From NCBI GenBank assembly GCA_009760855.2, contig WPIO01000001.1, forward strand, positions 1,039,001 through 1,103,000: DNA of 64,000 nt. The letters run 5' to 3'. Positions 38,453-51,499 of the stretch are shown in pieces (position 1 is the first letter of the stretch; the number at the start of each line of letters is the position of its first letter). Source of the stretch: Cristatella mucedo (Eukaryota > Bryozoa > Phylactolaemata > Cristatellidae). The notes under the pieces were generated by a model, which saw only the letters and a program-made list of their open reading frames with translations, had not been told where the DNA came from and did no database searches. The position numbers and the translations under genes are program-made.

Positions 38453-39657
38453 CGTGTTCAATCGTGTCGTGTGGGGGTCAGGTGTCATACACGAGACGGG
38501 TCACCAGTGGAGTCCCTCAAGGGTCTGTACTCAGTCCCTTGCTGTTCTTCATTTATACACAACCACTGGGAAAAGTGATTAAAGCCAATGGAATAGGATA
38601 TCACTTTTATGCCGACGATACTCAGTTGTATTTTTTATTCAAACCGTCAGAATCTGCTTCGGCAACTGAAAAACTAAATGTTTGCCTTGCCGATATTCGA
38701 TCCTAGATATCGGAAAACGTCCTGAAATTAAATGACGATAAAAAACCGAACTGCTGCTCATGGGACACCCTAAGCGTGTGGCTGGATTAAAAGGCTTGGT
38801 GTTCTAATAGGTGATGCTATTTTGCGACCTTCACCACGTGCTAGTAATTTAGGTGTCGTGTTCGACAGCTGTCTCAATTTCAAAAGCTTCATTCAGGAAA
38901 CTGCCCCTACAGCTAGCCACCACATCCGATCCCTATCCAAGATTAGGAGCTGTCTCCCACAGTGGCTTGTAAACAATTTAACTAGCTCTTTAGTTCTGTC
39001 TCGGCTTTATAATTGTAATTCCCTTTTGGCTCGGCTGCCAAAGAAAGAAATTATGCCACTACAGCGGACTATGAACATGGCTGCAAGGCTGGTCTTTAAG
39101 TCCCAGCGGTTTGAGCACGTGTCACCTTTGCTGAAAGAGCTAGGATGGTTGCCGGTTGAGCAGAGGATACAGAGCAAAGTTCTTATGCTGACCAACAAGG
39201 CCCGCCACGGCTTGGCTCCTTCGTACCTAGCTGAACTGCTGCATCAGTTTCAGCCTGTTCGTGCCCTGAGGTCTTGTGAGGACAATAAATTAGCTGTCCC
39301 ATTCCTCCGCTTAAAGACAGTTGGCGACAGAAGCTTTAGCTCTGCAGGTCCTAGCCTGTGGAACTCACTTCCACAATTCTCAAGCAACGACAACTACTCT
39401 CCTACTGCCGACTACGGCACATTTATTTCAGTGGTCCTGAGCTGATACTTCTATGCTACTCACTACCTCAACTGCTCTCCTGAGTCTGCTATGCTTCTCA
39501 CTTTCTCTTTGTTGCGTGAAACGGAATCTGTTGGCTACCTAATGCGTACCGAAAGCCGCTTAGGCTGTGAGTGGGCTATACAAAACTCTCCTGCGTAAAA
39601 CCCACATGGTCTGTATGACTTTTTGGAGTTACAGACGGAGATACCATTACGATGCCT
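38452..39657 (+). mobile_element. LINE B, right part (YADD to C-terminus and 3' end)
   Basis: It resumes with [21 protein letters not shown] and [13 protein letters not shown] (RT active site), then ENVLKLNDDK. A 207-codon open stretch (38822-39445) follows: ASNLGVVFDSCLNF, HHIRSLSKIRSCLP, PLLKELGWLPVEQRIQSKVL, GLAPSYLAELLHQFQP and TVGDRSFSSAGPSLWNSLP. The 3'UTR ends near 39657 with 'ggagataccattacgatgcc'. One stop after DIRS and a frame change before 38822 disrupt it. Confidence 0.88.
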
Positions 39658-40210
39658 ACCTAGCCTGACAGAGATGAGTTAGGTCGGATATGTGGGGCTG
39701 AAAAAGAGAACAGGGTGACCTAAAATTTAAAAAACCTCGGAAGTCAATACACGATGCTTGTTTCGGAGTCATTGCAGGTCGGCGGTGACCTGTGGTGTGT
39801 AATATGGCAGTCGTTACGTTCAAGACAGACCAGCCTGGCAACAGAGTTTTGGACCAGCTTAAGCATCACACGAAGACCTGCAAGGAAGTAGCTGAATAAG
39901 TCAAAACAGGATTTTATACAAGTGCATGGTCCAGTCCGGCTGTGCCATCTTTGCTTAAGCAGACGAATATTGCAACGTAGAATTTTGAAAGACGGTAGAC
40001 TTGACTGTGGAGCTTCTGTGGTCGTCTAGCTAAAGGCTCCTTTAGAATAGGGCAGCCAGAGTGCATGCAGATGCTACTAAGCATATGATGCTCTGGGGCC
40101 GAGCCCATTTTGATGGTTATGCTTTCCAATTCCTGCACTAATACGCCGCTTTCCCACTCGTAACTAGTGAGTTGGTTTTATCGTCATTCGAATTTTAAGC
40201 ACCCTTAGAG
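39658..40210 (-). mobile_element. LINE A internal fragment
   Basis: On the minus strand it shows degraded blocks from about the LNDDKT region through SSTVKSTVF-like and PGWSVLNVTTAILHTT (for ARLVCRERR..ITPLL) to FRSPCSLFQPHISDLTHLCQA (for FRSLHSLAPAYLSDLLPHQA). It is truncated at both ends and abuts the 3' end of LINE B. Confidence 0.7.
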
Positions 40211-41220
40211 TTCCTAAGAGTCTTCGCATGCTTGTAAGATTGTTATGCAATGAAGTTTTACATTTTTAATATGACTGTTCACTTGATGTAAACATTAGGT
40301 TCTAATTATTTTTTGTTAAAAAAATTACAAGAAACTATGCCCTTTTAAAAAAAAATTATTCAAAATCGCTGGTAAGTTGGTGACATCCCACTCGGAAATC
40401 TATAACTCTTTGCTAACATGTTTCCTAGCTCAATTTATATGGCTCTTACAGCTTTGGCACTAAGGTTGTCATGGCGATTTTTGCGATTGCTACATCTAAT
40501 CTTTTCTCATTCATCTGCACTCCCGATAAATCAAGTCAAGAATCTACTTTTAGGGGTTTTGAAGAAATTCTTCTGGCCAAGCACATAACAAACATGAAAT
40601 CGTATTGCGAATAGATTACATTTCTCTCCACTATCAATGCTCATAAGCATGAACATCTTATGGTGTAAACTCACGGTATTCCCTTGCTTGATATATTTTA
40701 TAAAAGTAGGTTCAAAATGCCTGCCCCTTTAATAAAGACATGAGCGGCTAAACAGTCTTTTTCTCCTGGGAGTACAAGCACTCGTCATGGTCGTATTAAG
40801 CAATTTATGGGTATCCTTTCAGTCACATTTGATTGCCTTAGGAAGATGCTTTGAAATGTAGGGGGCAAGGCATTGGCCAAATTTCATAGCTATTAATGCT
40901 GGCAAATATTTGAGCTCTATCATGTTCATCTCCAATTAAACACAAGTCTTTCAGGCATTACAAATCTAAAAAGCATGTACTTGGCTTTACAGTTCCAGTG
41001 AGATGATACAGCCTATGCAAAATGCGAGCGACGTCGCTTTCGAAAAGATATTTTCATTCTTAAGAACAAATGAAAACCAAATTCATTGCAAGTTCAAGAT
41101 GTATTCCCTTCAAGTCAAATCAAACAAGCCATGCGCCTAATTGTAAGCTCAAAATCTCTACAACTCGTTGACTTATATGACTGCTGTTGGTAAAACTGTG
41201 CCATTAAATATATCTGGAAC
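40211..41220. other. Intergenic stretch downstream of the minus-strand discoidin gene
   Basis: No coding exon or repeat is recognised. The right edge holds the gene's AATAAA. Confidence 0.5.
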
Positions 41221-41221
41221 G

Positions 41222-41227
41222 TTTATT
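41222..41227 (-). terminator. Polyadenylation signal AATAAA of the minus-strand discoidin gene
   Basis: AATAAA on the minus strand lies about 44 nt beyond the TAG stop, the first canonical signal after the gene. This gives a very short 3'UTR. The plus-strand paralogue's 3'UTR runs off the end of the window. Confidence 0.5.
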
Positions 41228-41270
41228 CGCCCGTTTTTCCGACGAAAGCTGTAGAAATAACTATAGACTT

Positions 41271-44200
41271 CTAGCAGCCGAATACTTCAACTTTCGTGCT
41301 GGGGTGGTTGACGAAGGTTAATGGGTGAAGCCGTAAAGCTCGTACGCCTCTAATGGAATTAGGCAGTGCATTCTTTTCAACTGAGTAGGAATCAATGTTA
41401 CCTTGAAAAACCTAAAAAAGACGAACAGAATTACGCTAATTTTTTTACTTGCAGATGACTTGACATGCAAATACTTCGGATACACTGGAGGAGGCCCAAA
41501 TTACCTCTACATGCATGAACATTCATTTTTTCTTTACTTAATCATTCAAAAACTGACGGAGTGATTCATCATTAAAATGTAAACGTATTCTTGGTAGATG
41601 ACATAAGAATTTATAAATTTCCTCAAATTAACATAGTATGCATAAATGTAAAAGAGTTCGCTCATGCCTTTACCCAAGTTTTGTCGAAAAGCTTGTAGTC
41701 CTCAAATGTAAAACCGTCTCGGCTCGTTGATATTTTGTAGGTCTTTACGAATTGGTTAAGATTAGGTCTTCCGGCTGTGGCAATTTGACTTATCTTTAAA
41801 TAAAACTCTCGTATTTGGCAAGGCACATATTCTTAAAGGACAGCCATAAATATAACAGCTTGCTTAAGTTTACTTACCGTCCGAGGCGATCCAAATGAGA
41901 TTTGAATGTACGGATTCGCGTCTTGTGCTGGAGCGTTGGCGGCCCATATAGAATCTCCGTTATTTCTCATTCTAGCATTTTTTGGCTCGTGTACAGCAGC
42001 TGGCCAATAGGAGCTTGCTGTGAAAGCCGTATCAGGCAAGGAATCTGTAATGTGCCGATGAGAATTGATACTTCAAAGTTCCCTATTTTTAAAAGTTCAG
42101 ACTTGCAAAGTTTAATTAAATATGGATATACATTTTTCTTGTCAATTTGTTGGAGTGACATTGATTGGAGTATTTTTAGCGGTGGCACTGTATCGTGCTC
42201 TCCAGACACTCACTGAATACCGTTCGGAGAAAGCTATTTTATTTTGCTAATCCTTTGCCTGTAATTGGTAAATTGGCTTGGAACAAATGCATCAAAGATT
42301 GCAGAGCGCCCACTCAAGGAGTATTACAAATGTACATATTTGGCTTATGAGCTCATTAGAAGATACGGCCTCCTTTAAGGGCTTTTTCGAGCCTCCATAT
42401 TAGGAATAGTGCAATACTAAACGAACATAGCTAATCCTCTGTGCTTTTATCTCACTGTTTTCCTAGCTTATTTCTTTACAATTATTTCTTTCCGGCATCC
42501 ACCAACGGGCACCTAGCAGAATCTTCACTTTAGTTTCTTAACAAAAGTTTCTCGTGTGTAAACACTAAAGCATCTGATCACCTGATTGGCAACGGCTTTA
42601 GTTAAAAGTGCATTATTTAACATAACCTCGGATGACTCGCGTATTTATTAATTTATATATTGGAACCTTCAGGTTAACATTATGAGTGCACCCTGCACAG
42701 CCTCGAATGACAAAAGTCGTCATCTGATTCAAGGCTGCTAAAGTACTCAAAGCTTCGGTACTTCTATGATAATAATAATAATAATTCACTTAATAAAGCG
42801 CCCTCAGAGAACTTAATCTCTCTCTAGGTGCTTTACATTTGCTGTAAAGTGAAATGCAATTGAATGGTAAGTAAAATCATGCTTGAAAAACAAAAGAAAT
42901 AAATAATAATATGGTTAGGGGTGACATGCACAGGGTCAGCATGCAAATGTGGTTAGTGGCAGCATGCACAGTGTCAGCACGCATAAGCACATCAAGGACG
43001 AATCACAGGGACCCACTAAATGCTGTTCTAAATAGGTGTGTTTGTAGGTTCCTTTTAAATGTGGTCAGGTCAGGTGATGTTCTGACGCAGGTCGGGAGGG
43101 AGTTTCAGGCTTTGGGAGCATATGAACTAAATGCACGGTCTCCAAAGGATTTAAGGTTTGTACGAGGTATTTCTAAACTGTTGGATTCCGAAAAGCGGGT
43201 GGTACGATGCTTGGCCTGATGGGGTAGTATATCTGACTACGGGGTAAGTATGCGTTCAGTTAGAAATCACAAGCGCTTTGCTTTATATTTTACTCTTTTA
43301 ATGCTCGCTGAAAGGTTTTTCTCTACGGTTCAGTGGGATGCCATGGGATTCTCTTAAAATTCACTTGTTTTAAAGCTTTTTCTCTTACTCTTTCAAACTG
43401 AATCGTCCTGCACACTTGAGGCTTTTCTTAATTTCTAAATAAATGCAGCTGTACAAATGCTCAATCCTGTCTGTCTTTAAACTTCTCAGAATATCACAGC
43501 ATTCGAACATTATACAGTTTCAACTTTTGCACATGAGAGTGCAGTATATTTGCTTAATTGAATAACGAACCGGTCAACCCATTAAGAATGGTAAAGCAAT
43601 GGTATTGTATATAGTGTTGCTCTGAAATAAAAAAAGCCTTACTCGCCCAATGTCATTACCACTCCTTCATCTTGAGCCTTCGCCTGTGATCTGTATGTCC
43701 TTTTCCAAAGTAACTTCTCACTGAAATAGCATCTACATTCCAATATGTGGCATTTTCATTATACGGCATTGCAATGGCATTCTATGCATTCGTGAAATTC
43801 TGTTGAGATTTTTGTGGCTGTCTATTTGAAGGTCTACCCTTCAGAGCCACCACTTGCTACAATGTTTGCGAACAAATAGATTACGCTAGTTTTAAAAGAA
43901 GTCTGAGATTAGGTCTCAACAGACTTCGTCGCGCGCAACAAAGAGAAATCAAGAAGCCTAGCTTATTTGCGAGAACAGTTCATGGAGAGAGTACCGCGGA
44001 TTTAGCTGCTTGGGAATGCTGGAAAGGCCCTTCTATAGTCGGCTGAAGGAGAGTTGATGTCGTTGCACCAGTGCACATTTCCACTCCATACCCACTTACT
44101 CTCTGAGTAACTGGTGGTTTTAATAATAAATGAGATTGCGTGTAATAAAACCTCCTTCTTCCTGACTGAGGAAAGAAGTAGCGAGATTATTTTGCTGTGC

Positions 44201-45691
44201 CCCAGTGAGCCCATCTTTTTGTCCAGTGAGCACACTTGGTATTTATTGAATTAGAGTTTCTAACTGAGGTCCAAGTCACCAGCACACTTGAGTCTTTTGT
44301 GCGCTTTTGCCAGGATACCATGCTATGATAACGATGTGCTTTTGCATGCTTACCTAAGCTGGACGCTTGGCCTTTTGTTTACTATCGCTTAATTGATATT
44401 TTGTAGCGACTTTTTGAGTGCTTTATCGGAGATTTAGTACTGAAAGGTTTAGTTTTTTAAACGATTAAGCAAGTTTTAGAAGTAGTATTATTGACGGCAC
44501 TTGTCAACTACTTTGACTCGAACTAAGCTCCATGATCGCTTTTATTTCAGATAAAGCAGCCGTAGCCAGCAGCCTGTCGACGTACATTTGTACTGCATAA
44601 ACGTACACGGAATGGAATCAAACTAATGAAACATGGCAAAGAAAGGAAAAGAAGATCATATTCTCTACAAATTTAATTATATGCGTGACAGACCGGCTAA
44701 ATATGAGTATATTCTATCGATTTGCTACCACTACATTACGAAAAGGCCTATGACTAAATGGGGAGGGTATGGACTCATTGTGCATCGATGGCCATAGATT
44801 TACCCAACCACTCTCAATTGGGTGTACTCGCATCTATAGTTTGCACCAGCCTTCTGGTCTTACTTAGTCAAAGCTCCCATAGATCTATCGGTAATGCAAG
44901 GAATGTTGTGACTTAATTGCTACAGCGACACCTATTTTTCTCAGGCATAATGCATAGAATTTGCGTGAAAGAGAGTGACTGAGATCACGAGCATCCCAAA
45001 TCTATACTTATGTAATGTTAAACTGTTTTTGCTGCAGCCAAGTTGAAATCCTGCTTCGAACGCACGAAGATTATATACTTACAGAAGCCTCTCAATCATG
45101 TGTGCTGAAATGAGCAAACCCTGTGCTGGTTTTATGTAAACGTATTGGTGATGCCGGTTAAAACTGCAGCTGGGAAAACTAAGTTGTATCTTAGTGGCTT
45201 TCTGCCAGGTAGGAGATTGAATTTAACTGAAATTGTGGTGTACCTATCAAAGAGTTCCGACGAGTGCCAAAGTTAACTAGCATAAAATGGAAGTACTCTC
45301 GACATTTCAATATCATTTAGCATATCTGCATTGACTCTTGCTAAGAACATTCAGGAATAGTCAATTCTCGTCTGACGACTTGTGTTAATATATTCCTCAT
45401 TAAAGAGGCAATTACAAGGTAGTTAACATCACTATGATACTGAGCAAACAATTGTTCGTATTCTACTAGTAAAATCCTTCAAAACTTTAAATAGCCCATG
45501 AAGGCGATATTCTTAGATGCTCCCAAACGAGTTATTGCGTACTGCTTACCAACTTGTGGGTCTAAGCAATCATCATCCGGCTGTGTTGGAGTCTCTATCG
45601 GGCGACCTGGCTGTATCTCGATAGTTTGTATAACAAAATCTGATGAAGTCACAGTGAAACACACAACAGCCATTACGATAAGACGATGCAT
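41271..45691 (-). CDS. Secreted single-domain F5/8 type C (discoidin) protein, 4 coding exons, 189 aa
   Basis: Exons on the minus strand are 45691-45550, 42044-41878, 41793-41674 and 41411-41271. Every intron is GT-AG, and the joined frame is open for 190 codons including TAG. Residues 1 to about 17 (MHRLIVMAVVCFTVTSS) form a signal peptide. They are followed by a linker of about 24 residues rich in Pro, Thr and Asp. The discoidin domain runs from Cys42 (CLDPQV) to the final Cys189 (VEVFGC). Family hallmarks are visible: LPDTAFTASSYW, the IATAGRPN strand, KTYKISTSRDG and VFQGNID. The terminal Cys pair is the usual domain disulfide. F5/8C domains bind carbohydrate or anionic lipid outside the cell, but the ligand here is unknown. 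The ATG at 45691 was chosen because it follows a splice acceptor by 18 nt and opens the signal peptide. Intron 1 is 3.5 kb and holds a LINE A tail. The paralogue at 56383-63967 has exons 2-4 of identical length. I see no lesion. Confidence 0.9.
42767..43237 (-). mobile_element. LINE A 3' end in intron 1 of the minus-strand discoidin gene
   Basis: It starts with (AAT)n at 42767-42785, then the stem-loop, 3'UTR and the last part of the ORF. It breaks off at 43237 inside the YLSDI block. It is nearly identical to the copy at 37431-37912, so it is a recent insertion. It lies in the sense orientation of the host gene. Confidence 0.9.
43905..44085 (-). mobile_element. LINE B 3'-end remnant in intron 1 of the minus-strand discoidin gene
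   Basis: Reverse-complement matches to LINE B include 'gcgcaacaaagagaaa', 'atagtcggctgaaggagag' and 'tgtcgttgc'. It is diverged, with small deletions. Confidence 0.55.
44090..45545. other. Remainder of intron 1, minus-strand discoidin gene
   Basis: No exon or repeat family was recognised in this part of the intron. Confidence 0.45.
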
Positions 45692-45708
45692 TTTCCGGCT
45701 GGCAGTCA

Positions 45709-45720
45709 CCTGAAACAAGA
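45709..45720 (-). promoter_or_regulatory. Splice acceptor upstream of start codon (5'UTR intron or trans-splice site)
   Basis: On the minus strand a pyrimidine-rich tract ending in TTTCAG is followed by 18 nt and then the ATG of the discoidin gene. The mRNA probably begins its last 5'UTR segment at 45709. The matching donor, or a spliced leader, cannot be seen. Confidence 0.55.
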
Positions 45721-45721
45721 G

Positions 45722-47090
45722 GTAGCTTAACTTGAAAGGAATGCATGCATCAAGTTACTTATTCTTTATATTTATTTAAATTATATTATTATTATTATTA
45801 AGTACCTCGCTACCTTTAGAGAGGGAAAAAGTTTAGTATTAAGGTGATCTGAATCATTTTATATGCGATTAATAATTGCTTTTCTTTCAATACGATCAAG
45901 TGCCGGGGTTTCATTTAAGCACAGTAGTTCTGCACGAGATGCTGCTGTAAAAATGCTGCATCGCAACGAGAGGCTTACATACCTTGGCGTCAAGCAATTG
46001 TTAACCCGTGGCTTCCAGTTTGCTTCAATGAGCTTGCAGTTATAGCGTGGCTATCCACTAAGCGAAGGCAATTCATGTCGGTGAATCATTGCATTTCCAA
46101 AAACTTCATCATATGGTGGTTCAAGAAATAGTGGCTTTGCAGAACTATAGCCTCACAGGCCGGGCACTGACTGAGGTGCCCTGATAACTGCAAATACTGC
46201 AATGCCTATTTGTCTATCTCAGGAACCAAGAATTGCCTGTTTCGTGCTTCACCCAGTTGTCAGCTGCCATTATACTTTCAGCTAATACTCTTTCACAAGC
46301 ATGGGCGAATTCTCAGCTGCAAAAGTATTCTAGCTGCTAGCTTTGGTGGAGGCTTCTTTTGACTTCCTAATTATACACCGATATCATCCCATTAGGTTTT
46401 AAGTTGGCCTGACTCTCCATAATCCTGCAGGTGATCACCTAACTTTGATTCTTTCGCTTGACCGAGCTGGTTAGAATACCGTTAAAAATGGCAGAATTTT
46501 CCTCGGTTATATGCTGAGTTGACTGCCCCGACTTGACTATTAGACGCTGACTAGCTTTAAAAAAGCCTTTAAAATCCGAGATCTGGCCAGTTGTCAATTG
46601 AGATCTTGGATGAAGCAGACACAGCCGGACAACCGATGTAGTCTCAACTACGAATCGCTCCCCGTGTAGACATGGCTTGTTGAAAGTTAGTTTGCAATCG
46701 AAAAAATTTCTCCTGCGTCGCGAGTTCAAGCGTTTACCGGGGTAAACCCAGATGGAACAGTTTGTACCCAGTGCAGTATTTCTCATATGTTTTTGGATAC
46801 GACCCTTTTATTAGCAGAACAAGCGTTGTCCACGGAAAAACCCCTTTTGATCGACAAACTCATATACATTACGGCTTGGCCGGTCGTTTTGCCCAAGAAG
46901 ACCACATTGCTGCTTATAAATCAGGACAAATATGGCTTTCTTATGAGGGTTAACCACAGTTACGTATGGGACGTGAACGTGAAAGTTAAAGACGTAGAAT
47001 CCGACCCCGGAATACAATCACCTTTACACTGGTAGAATGAAACAGACCACCTTCAAATCTGTGTCCGAATATAATTCTGATCACCTTGAA
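45722..47090. other. Stretch between the divergent discoidin genes, left part
   Basis: A short (TTA)n lies at 45785-45800. Open frames at 46439-46786 (-, 115 codons) and 46787-47035 (+, 82 codons) have no recognised motif and overlap on opposite strands, so I do not call either. Promoter or 5' exon sequence of the minus-strand gene may lie here but cannot be pinned down. Confidence 0.4.
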
Positions 47091-47094
47091 TAGC

Positions 47095-47290
47095 CGCCAT
47101 GTCTGGCACAGTGTATGAGCCGTAATGGCCACATGGTAAGGCGGTTGCAATTCACGACCTCCGTCTTTGTGTCGTAGGTTATGATCCTGCAGTGGGCGAT
47201 CTTTTATTGCTGCTGCAAGCAATTTTGATGGCCGTAAAGGCTCTTCTGTGGCTATGCAAAAAGAGGCTGTTAAATCAGCTAGTATTCATC
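47095..47290 (+). mobile_element. tRNA-derived SINE, family 2, copy 2
   Basis: An A-box-like TGGCCACATGG and a B-box-like GGTTATGATCC lie about 45 bp apart. A body matches the minus strand of 17235-17430 ('ttgctgctgcaagcaa', 'ggctcttctgtgg', 'aaaaagaggctg'). It is diverged, and no closed tRNA acceptor stem is present. Confidence 0.6.
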
Positions 47291-47299
47291 TAGTCTGCC

Positions 47300-49341
<2,042 letters not shown>

Positions 49342-49939
49342 GCTAACATACTAATCTATCTGCTCTAACCATGACCTGTTTGAAATCGACTGCAACCCGA
49401 CCATACTCCACACATCCCGACAGGTTTATCTTTCTACTATGCTTTTAGATAAATCTCAACAGGTGGAGCCGGCCATGATTGTATGTTCCAGCTTCAATTT
49501 TCATACCCTTTGGAGTTACCGGGAGGCAGTCTTTCAAATACCTTGTTTTGAGTACCCGCCTGCCCCAAGCAGTCAATAGTGGCAGCAATTCAGTGCACCC
49601 CTAATACTCAGTCCTCCTTCATGAAGGATTTATCTTATATAGTCGGCTAGAGTTACGATATTGGTAACTTTTTTAGTTACAATAACTTTAATAATGATAC
49701 TTTTCACGTTATAGGTTATTTTTAAATGTATTACGGCCACTTAACTGAATCCTTAAATGCAAAATTTGGCATACTGACTGACTTATTCCGACTGGCATCT
49801 CACGTGCATTACCCTACTTTTACCAAGGGTCGTATATAAAATCTAATAGTCCTACACAACAGCATGCCATTGTCTCATAGTTTCATTAAATTCGGCATGT
49901 CTTAACTGACACGGATCTTAGTCAGTTTACAGCGTGAAA

Positions 49940-50110
49940 ATCCTCAGTAAATCGAGAAACCTCAAGACCCTCTGACATCAATGCTGCCCTCAGGTCCTAA
50001 AAAGCACTTCGGTCTTTTTATGCTATTGAGAGCCGGTGAAATGGCGGATCGCTATCCCAACTGCCTGCCACCACTACTTACACTTCTAAAGAAGGTCCTG
50101 CTTGTTAGAT
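49940..50110 (+). mobile_element. Possible LINE A remnant (endonuclease-RT linker)
   Basis: The block 'cgagaaacctcaagaccct' matches the same region of the 30.85 kb LINE A copy. Beyond that the similarity is weak. Confidence 0.35.
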
Positions 50111-50378
50111 TTCCTAGCCTCTCCGATATTTGAGTCTTTTCTACGACCACTACAGCCCAAATAACCATGGGAATTCTAGCAGCCATTCAGTAACTGCCCG
50201 TTGAGTTGCCACTTCAAGGCACAGCAAACGAGCAATAGAGCTTTCACTCGTGCCCTGAGATGTAGAGCTAATTGGCGAGAAATACATCAGTAAAGAACGC
50301 TCGTACATGTTTTTGGTTGTTTGATCTTCTGCCAGCATTTGATAACATTGATCCGCAAGACATTGTGTGAGTGTTTCT

Positions 50379-50591
50379 GAGCATTGCACCCGAGCATTGC
50401 ACCCGAGCATTGCACCCGAGCATTGCACCCGAGCATTGCACCCGAGCATTGCACCCGAGCATTGCACCCGAGCATTGCACCCGAGCATTGCACCCGAGCA
50501 TTGCACCCGAGCATTGCACCCGAGCATTGCACCCGAGCATTGCACCCGAGCATTGCACCCGAGCATTGCACCCGAGCATTGCACCCGAGCA
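50379..50591. repeat. Perfect 13-bp minisatellite, about 16.4 copies
   Basis: The unit GAGCATTGCACCC is repeated without a single mismatch over 213 bp. Because 13 is not a multiple of 3 and the unit yields no stop in any register, all six frames stay open. The result is a 13-residue peptide repeat (HCTRALHPSIAPE forward, ARVQCSGAMLGCN reverse). No start context, splice sites or family point to real coding. Confidence 0.97.
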
Positions 50592-50759
50592 TCTGAGCTT
50601 CATCGCTGCCTCTACACGGCCACGGCTCAGGTCCAAGGCAGCTTCCAGAGTGTATATGTAAGCAGGTAAACATCATCCGACGAGTAACTAATTAAGTGCA
50701 TATCAAGATTGTGTGCTTTTCTGATTCTACTCACATTGTACACTTCCCATTTTGCCAAT

Positions 50760-51430
50760 ACAATCACTCAGCACAATTTGGACTGATAAGGAGAGTACAG
50801 ACAGCTTCCGTTACGCTGTGATCCTCGTGCACTCCAACTTATTGAATAATCTTAACTCCGTTGCTACATGTATTGCTGACACTGGCACATGAATGGCTTG
50901 AATTTTTTTAATTTGATGGCAAAATTGACTTGCTATTAAAAAACGAGTGTGAATTCAAAGCCGGAACACATAACTGTGCTGATTAGTTCTGCGAGGTTAT
51001 CTCCGGTTGCATCTGCTTATAAAATGACATCTTACAAGACGATCCCATTAGCTCCATATGTCGAGTCATTCTACCTTCAGCTTTATAGCATCGCTATGAT
51101 TGGGCTTGATTTGGTCGGATACTATGTTCTAAATTGGTCGATACAGTTGTAACATCTCGTTTTGACTTACCAAACTCACTGCTTGCTTGTCTATCGGCTC
51201 TTGCAATCGGTAGCTTTTAGAAAACATGAAACTGTATATGTAGGATTGACTATAATGACCATAGAAGTTTCCACATTACACCATTTCTTGACAACCTGCA
51301 CTGGCTAAAAGTCGAGCAGCGAGTCGACCTCAATGTTCTGTCACTCACTTTTAGGTTGCTACATTCTCTATCCCCACAACATCGATCAGAACTACGAACA
51401 CATAACTCTTGATATCTTGCCGTTCTCGAT
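50760..51430 (+). mobile_element. LINE A fragment, degraded
   Basis: Blocks corresponding to SNSLNSLA..CI.DI and to SRLDYCNSLLAGLPA (LTKLTACLSALAIGSF) survive. HRSFHITPFLDNLHWLKVEQRVDLNVLSLTFRLLHSL is the best preserved, at about 51260-51370. There are many stops and no tail. Confidence 0.65.
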
Positions 51431-51499
51431 ATCGCCTCTAAGTCAAATCATTTAAACATATCTCTTATGAGCTAGTTGCTTGTAAACCATGTTTTATCC

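Noticed and set aside
46439-47035. Opposing open frames of 115 and 82 codons between the discoidin genes
   Set aside because: They sit next to each other on opposite strands with no motif, signal peptide or partner exons. I could not support either.
50150-50676. Long overlapping open frames on both strands encoding 13-residue repeats
   Set aside because: They are a by-product of a stop-free 13-bp minisatellite. There is no family, splice or start evidence.
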